64,000 nt of DNA from Rhizobium mayense. Lineage in GTDB: Bacteria; Pseudomonadota; Alphaproteobacteria; Rhizobiales; Rhizobiaceae. Below the pieces are notes generated by a model. That model did no database searches. It worked only from the letters and a program-made list of their open reading frames with translations, and had not been told where the DNA came from. The DNA lies in contig NZ_JARFYM010000025.1 in assembly GCF_030272705.1 (NCBI RefSeq), positions 1 through 64,000 on the forward strand, given 5' to 3'. This document shows positions 60,703 through 64,000 of this stretch, one piece after another (positions within the stretch are counted from its first letter, which is position 1; every line of letters begins with the position of its first letter). The position numbers and the translations under genes are program-made.

Positions 60703-61461
60703 ATGATTCTACAACAGCGACATCCCTCCGCCACCATTTTCAAAGCCCTGCGGAGGGCCACGCTCGGCACCCTATGCGCCGTGGTCGGCTCCGTTGGTCT
60801 TCTACTTATATTGAACCTATTGATGCCGGATCGACCATTTTTGGTCGGATTTGTCGGTGCAGCACTTATTTCCGCATTTGTGGCCTTTCCGCTGCTTTTT
60901 GCCTTGCAGCTTAACAACGGCGTCGTCCGCAGGTTGCAGGAAAACGTCACCCAGGCGGCGCGGTACGACGGCGTGACGAAGACGCTGAACGGCACCGCCT
61001 TTGCCGCGGCCGTTGAGCACTTTATCGACCGGCGCAAGCATGCCGCCACCGATGCCGGCGGCATCGTCATCGTCGTCATCATCGATACGCTCGACGACAT
61101 CGGCCGCCGCTACGGGCCGCAATGGGCCGACACCGTGATGCAATCGCTTGCCTCGATCATCCAGTCCTCGGTTCGTCATGGCGATCTCGTGGCGCGGCTT
61201 GCGACCAACGAACTCGGCGTCTTCCTGCCTGGCGCCACGGTCGAGAATGCCCGCGACATCGGCACACGCATCCGCACGCGCGTCTCCGCGGCCACCTTCA
61301 GCACCGACGGCGCGCCGCTTTCCGTCGCCATCCGCCTCGGCGGCACCTCCTTCGACGGCCCGGCCGACTTCAACCAACTCCGCCAGCTAGCCGACCAAAT
61401 GGCCTTCGAGCGCGGCGATGAGAGCGACGACATCCCCATCGGCGCGCTGCCGGCCGCATGA
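60703..61461 (+). CDS. Membrane protein with degenerate GGDEF domain
   Basis: A 252-residue protein with two N-terminal membrane helices (TLCAVVGSVGLLLILNLLM, VGFVGAALISAFVAFPLLFAL) and a cytoplasmic GGDEF-fold domain. The fold is recognisable from RYDGVTKTLNGTAF, DDIGRRYGPQWADTVMQSLA and VARLATNELGVFLPGA. At the place of the GGDEF signature it reads ATNEL, so diguanylate cyclase activity is unlikely; it may bind c-di-GMP or GTP or act through contacts. It lies 4 kb from the type I secretion operon. Since Lap-type adhesins are often controlled by c-di-GMP, a connection is worth testing, but nothing in the sequence proves one. Confidence 0.78.
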   Translation: MILQQRHPSATIFKALRRATLGTLCAVVGSVGLLLILNLLMPDRPFLVGFVGAALISAFVAFPLLFALQLNNGVVRRLQENVTQAARYDGVTKTLNGTAFAAAVEHFIDRRKHAATDAGGIVIVVIIDTLDDIGRRYGPQWADTVMQSLASIIQSSVRHGDLVARLATNELGVFLPGATVENARDIGTRIRTRVSAATFSTDGAPLSVAIRLGGTSFDGPADFNQLRQLADQMAFERGDESDDIPIGALPAA

Positions 61462-61956
61462 GGCTGGCGACCCCCACCGCCGCAGGAGTGGCGGCGTTGG
61501 GCAAACGGCGAGACCTGTCTTTGATGCGGCGTCACAACCAGCTGGGATCTCGGTTGGCCTGGCGCCTGCTTTTCGATGTGGCAGCCGGGAACCAACCGCC
61601 GAGGCTCGCCGAACGTCACATTTTATGAAGGATTTCGGATGCCGGCAGCTTTGGGCCGAACGTTGCGTGGCGGCGTAGGGTCTCCGGAAACAGTGGGCGT
61701 TCAGTTCGGGAGGGGCTGGACATCTAAACTTCGGCCACGTTCCGCGACCAAACTTTAGATTTGCGGTGGTAATCCAGTTTGCTTTCGACATAGGCCGCCG
61801 CGTCGCCTCATTCGAAAACCATCGTTGGATTTCTCAATTCCCGCCGACAATGACAAATTATGGCACGGGCTAGTATGGGTGGCGCCTTAAGATCGTATTT
61901 CGCCCTCTTCCGCAAATGACCCCAAGCAGTCGCATTCATGCAAACGAAGCCACGGA
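61462..61956. other. Convergent intergenic stretch without a recognisable gene
   Basis: The 495 bp between the GGDEF-like gene and the UTRA regulator gene carry only short shadow-like frames. A TGGCACGG motif near 61863 looks like a sigma-54 -24 element but lacks a -12 partner. No terminator hairpin with a U-tract was found. Confidence 0.4.
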
Positions 61957-62712
61957 TTAGTCCGTTCCTCTGGCGAGGGCGTCCAACAGCTGGCTCGTAT
62001 TGTCGATGGTGAACTGCACTCTGTCTCCTGGCCAGATCGAAACCGAATAGGCGACCGGAACACCCTTGAGATCTACGTCCACTTTCCGAAGCGCAGTGAC
62101 CGGCTGAGCCGCATCCTGTTGCAAATGTCTTGCCTCCTCTGGGGTAGGCAGTCTTGAGACGATCTCCGTGCGCAAACGAATGTAATCCGGAACGCCATAA
62201 TCAGCGAAGATACTTGTGATGCTACGGCCACTTCGCCGCGCGTCGTTGAAGCCCGGAAAGCGGCGCACTGGAAAATAGGAGCGACTATAGGAAATGGGCT
62301 TGTCGTCCACGAACTCGCAGCGGACAATATGATAGACAGGTTCGCCCTCGGGCAAGCGCAATGCCTCGGCGATTTCCTTGCTGGCGTTCACGATTTCCTC
62401 GGTAACCGGCTGGCCAAGCGCTTCCCTGCCCTGATCCATAAGGTTTTGGGTAAACCGCACTCTTTCAGAAAGCCGATAGCTGATCCGGGCATCCTGGACG
62501 AACGTTCCTTTGCCGTGTTCTACACGTACGAGACCGCGATTTTCGAGCTGAGATATGGCTTTGCGGATCGAATGGCGCCCGACGCCAAATTTCTCCATCA
62601 ACTCCGCTTCTTTCGGGAGCTGTGCCGTGGGCGCAAGCCGACCAGCGATGATGTCTTCGGCAATATCATTCTCAACTTTTTGCCATTGGCCATGAATTAG
62701 CTTTTTATCCAC
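61957..62712 (-). CDS. GntR family regulator, HutC/UTRA subfamily (PhnF-like)
   Basis: A 251-residue regulator: GntR winged helix (IIAGRLAPTAQLPKEAELMEKFGV, GRHSIRKAISQLENRGLVRVEHGKGTFV, read in pieces) followed by a UTRA effector domain (EPVYHIVRCEFVDDKPISYSRSYFP, PVAYSVSIWPGDRVQFTID). The domain order and motifs resemble PhnF-type regulators of phosphonate or phosphosugar loci. It is divergent from a Tat-exported binding-protein gene across 191 bp containing three copies of an 11-bp motif, so it probably represses both genes until a phosphorylated or sugar ligand binds. Confidence 0.87.
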   Translation of the reverse strand: MDKKLIHGQWQKVENDIAEDIIAGRLAPTAQLPKEAELMEKFGVGRHSIRKAISQLENRGLVRVEHGKGTFVQDARISYRLSERVRFTQNLMDQGREALGQPVTEEIVNASKEIAEALRLPEGEPVYHIVRCEFVDDKPISYSRSYFPVRRFPGFNDARRSGRSITSIFADYGVPDYIRLRTEIVSRLPTPEEARHLQQDAAQPVTALRKVDVDLKGVPVAYSVSIWPGDRVQFTIDNTSQLLDALARGTD

Positions 62713-62736
62713 GCACGTCCCGCCTGCCCAATCGTC

Positions 62737-62893
62737 ATTCGAATGTCATATATCGCGCTGATCACTCGATTTCAATTAATACAAAGTGTGCGAAGTTTCA
62801 CTTTTAGCTGCATGTGGCATAGATGCCGTTCACACGCGTGTCATACGGGATCGCTAATTGAGATCCGAATGTCTAATCACAATTCGAATGACT
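62737..62893 (+). promoter_or_regulatory. Three copies of AT(T/C)CGAATG(T/A)C, candidate UTRA-regulator operators
   Basis: ATTCGAATGTC at 62737-62747, ATCCGAATGTC at 62864-62874 and ATTCGAATGAC at 62883-62893, all in the same orientation. The first lies 25 bp upstream of the regulator start; the last ends 11 bp before the binding-protein start, overlapping its ribosome-binding region. The core CATTCGAATG of the first is a perfect palindrome. HutC-type regulators usually bind such short dyads in divergent promoters. Confidence 0.6.
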
Positions 62894-62903
62894 GGATCCG
62901 ACC

Positions 62904-64000
62904 ATGACCACAATGAACCGCCGCAATTTCCTTGCCACGGCCTCCATGACGCTCGCCGCGGCGATCGCCCCCAGGGCGGCACGTTCGGCCGACGCCGATA
63001 TCGTCATTTCCAGCATCTGGGGCTCAGACAAGCCGTTCCAGAAGGTAGTTGATGCCTTCAACGCCAAGAAGCTCGGCGTTACCGTCACCAACCGCTTCGA
63101 CGGGGATTATCAGTCCGCGGCGACGAAGGCTGTTGCAAGCGTAGCCGCCGGACGGCCGCCGGCGATGATGATCACCGGATGGAAATTCGGCTACTTTGCC
63201 AAACGCACCCTTGGGGCACGCGATCTACGGGAAATCAATGCGACGAAAGCCGATGCAATCCTGTCCAATTTCCGCTCGAGCGTGCTTCCGCTGGTGACAA
63301 TCGATGGCGCGCTCATCGGCTTGCCGTGGGCCATGTCCACCCCGATCACATTCATCAATAGCGAAATGTGGGCGGCAGCCGGCCTCGATCCAAAGCTGCC
63401 GGAAAACCCTGACAGTGCATGGCTTTACGAGAGCGCCCGGAAGATCGACACTGCCCTCAAGGGCAAGCATCCGACCTATCGTTCGCCAATCGCGCTGTCC
63501 AACAATGAGTGGACGAGCCAGTCTTTCATCCAGAATGCCGGCGGCTACATCATCGACCCCGACGGCAAGCTCGCGCTGAACAGCCCAGAATCGGTCGCCG
63601 GAATGGCGGAATATTGCGCGCCCGCCGCTGAAGGCCTCTGGCTTCCCGTCGACGACAAAGAGCAGACGGCGGCTTTCCAGTCAGGCGCGCTTGCCATCTG
63701 CACCACCAGCTCGACCGCAGCCGTGACTTTCCCCTTTGGCCAGGGCAAAGCGATTACCGCCAAGTTCCCTGGACTTAAAGGGCACGCTCGCAAGATGAAC
63801 AGCGGCGGCAACTTCCTTGCCGTCTATACGAAGAACCAGGAACAGGCTGATGCGTCATTGGCCTTCCTGGAGTTCTGCGCATCGAAGGAAGGGCAGAAGA
63901 TCTGGTCGGAAGTCGGCTACCTCAACACGTCCAAGCATGACGTTCCACTGATCAACGACTTCATGAAGCCGGCAGCGGCACAGCTGGCCGACGGCTTGAC
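62904..64000 (+). CDS. ABC transporter substrate-binding protein, Tat-exported (3' end outside window)
   Basis: At least 365 residues, open to the window edge. The N-terminus has a twin-arginine signal, NRRNFLATASMTLAAAIA, then the mature region DADIVISSIWGSDKPFQKVVDAFNAK, typical of family-1 sugar or glycerol-phosphate-type binding proteins. Later features (INSEMWAAAGLDPKLPENPD, FLEFCASKEGQKIWSEVGYLN) agree. The ATG at 62904 is chosen; a second ATG at 62913 would still keep the Tat motif. No strong ribosome binding site is seen. It is divergent from the PhnF-like regulator, and permease and ATPase genes presumably follow outside the window. Confidence 0.85.
   Translation, partial: MTTMNRRNFLATASMTLAAAIAPRAARSADADIVISSIWGSDKPFQKVVDAFNAKKLGVTVTNRFDGDYQSAATKAVASVAAGRPPAMMITGWKFGYFAKRTLGARDLREINATKADAILSNFRSSVLPLVTIDGALIGLPWAMSTPITFINSEMWAAAGLDPKLPENPDSAWLYESARKIDTALKGKHPTYRSPIALSNNEWTSQSFIQNAGGYIIDPDGKLALNSPESVAGMAEYCAPAAEGLWLPVDDKEQTAAFQSGALAICTTSSTAAVTFPFGQGKAITAKFPGLKGHARKMNSGGNFLAVYTKNQEQADASLAFLEFCASKEGQKIWSEVGYLNTSKHDVPLINDFMKPAAAQLADGL

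Noticed and set aside
61863..61870. TGGCACGG as a sigma-54 -24 element
   Set aside because: The -12 GC is missing at the required 10-bp spacing.

Overview
The window looks like part of a Rhizobiaceae replicon, most likely Rhizobium: high G+C, GntR/FCD regulators beside ABC importers, a urtABCDE urea importer, a rhizobial palindromic repeat, a soluble PAS-PAS chemoreceptor and a very large type I-secreted adhesin. This assignment rests on gene content only; no rRNA, tRNA, CRISPR array or intact insertion sequence was seen.

Region 1 (1-9397) is nitrogen-scavenging. After a Fic/CBS gene relic comes a minus-strand operon of a PotABCD-type ABC importer and a hydantoin-racemase-like enzyme. It is divergent from a GntR/FCD regulator and two cytosine-deaminase-type amidohydrolases. 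Good sigma-54 (-24/-12) promoters precede both the importer operon and the amidohydrolases. Region 2 (9593-19817) holds urtABCDE (minus) divergent from an unusual sensor: an NCS1 nucleobase/hydantoin-type permease fused to an eight-cysteine knuckle, histidine kinase and receiver, with an overlapping LuxR-type response regulator. Together regions 1-2 suggest sensing, import and hydrolysis of ureido or N-heterocyclic compounds.

Region 3 (20116-31684) starts with an acetoacetyl-CoA synthetase relic. It then carries a sugar-acid catabolic locus: four different enolase-superfamily enzymes, a GntR/FCD regulator, a CUT1 ABC importer and an RraA-type aldolase. An HNH endonuclease gene flanked by direct repeats follows (31834-32947).

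Region 4 (33284-56449) is a Lap-like cell-surface system: a ~4,934-residue repetitive RTX/VCBS adhesin with a strong terminator, a lipoprotein of the periplasmic-binding fold, a LapG-like cysteine protease, and a tolC-ABC-hlyD operon ending in a gene for a ribbon-helix-helix/PAS-like protein. No LapD-like receptor is present in the window.

Region 5 (56845-64000) has an AraC relic, a LuxR-type regulator, a soluble chemoreceptor ending in a CheR-tether-like pentapeptide, a translationally coupled but truncated cheW, a membrane protein with a degenerate GGDEF domain, and a PhnF-like GntR/UTRA regulator divergent from a Tat-exported ABC binding protein that runs off the window. Three copies of an 11-bp motif lie between the last two.
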